From NCBI RefSeq assembly GCF_030445035.2, contig NC_080702.1, forward strand, positions 26,423,652-26,487,651: a DNA stretch of 64,000 nucleotides, read 5' to 3'. Shown here piece after piece: positions 63,931 through 64,000 of the stretch. The DNA comes from Dasypus novemcinctus. Its lineage: Eukaryota; Chordata; Mammalia; Cingulata; Dasypodidae. A model generated the notes under the pieces. It searched no databases, had not been told where the DNA came from, and worked only from the letters and a program-made list of their open reading frames with translations. Position 1 is the first letter of the stretch. Each line of letters begins with the position of its first letter. The position numbers and the translations under genes were made by a program.

Positions 63931-64000
63931 ATGGAATTAGGTAGTGGTGATGGTCGCACAACCTTCACTAAAGTAAAAACACTGAATAGTACCTGGTAAA
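63931..64000 (+). mobile_element. L1 3' fragment running off the window
   Basis: GGAATTAGGTAGTGGTGATG and TCGCACAACC follow the L1 3' UTR. Truncated by the window edge. Confidence 0.55.

Overview
The window is mammalian nuclear DNA from an armadillo, most likely the nine-banded armadillo (Dasypus novemcinctus) or a close relative. The lineage call rests on about two dozen copies of the armadillo-specific tRNA-derived DAS SINE. Many of them are flanked by target-site duplications (TSDs) of 10 to 19 bp. Older mammalian repeats (MIR, L2, L1, an MLT1-type LTR) lie between them.

Two protein genes are present, head to head. COL5A3, the alpha-3 chain of fibrillar type V collagen, fills about 2.55-53.2 kb on the minus strand. 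I could place all 67 exons of the vertebrate gene structure, from the signal-peptide exon (ATG at 53011-53013) to the stop codon (3369-3371) and a likely poly(A) signal at 2571-2576. RDH8, the photoreceptor all-trans-retinal reductase, lies on the plus strand in six coding exons between 55055 and 61785. It is fully open (307 codons plus stop). A CpG-rich segment with a CCAAT box and a GC box separates the two start codons, which are about 2.0 kb apart. This pairing matches the COL5A3-RDH8 neighbourhood on human 19p13.

Layout: 1-2550, repeat-rich intergenic DNA. 2551-3368, COL5A3 3' UTR. 3369-11960, exons 67-62 (C-propeptide and helix end). 11961-40427, the Gly-X-Y triple-helix exons 61-14, every one a multiple of 9 bp apart from the 57 bp junction exon 14. 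40599-47778, exons 13-2 (N-propeptide). 47779-52922, the large intron 1 with long tandem repeats. 51.3-53.3 kb, CpG island and promoter. 55055-61785, RDH8. 61786-64000, RDH8 3' UTR and repeats.

The most surprising result is that COL5A3 as written does not stay in frame. Exons 2, 6, 7, 8, 9, 10, 11, 63 and 64 need about eleven single-base corrections. The 3,195 nt of exons 12-62, exons 3-5, exons 65-67 and all of RDH8 need none. This is either clustered sequence error or partial decay of COL5A3, and raw reads would settle it. Other notable items are an apparent DAS-L1 chimeric retrocopy at 19999-20767, a nested DAS insertion with a clear TSD, DAS copies with a duplicated tail, and many minisatellites in COL5A3 introns. 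I saw no CRISPR array, rRNA, functional tRNA or novel gene system.
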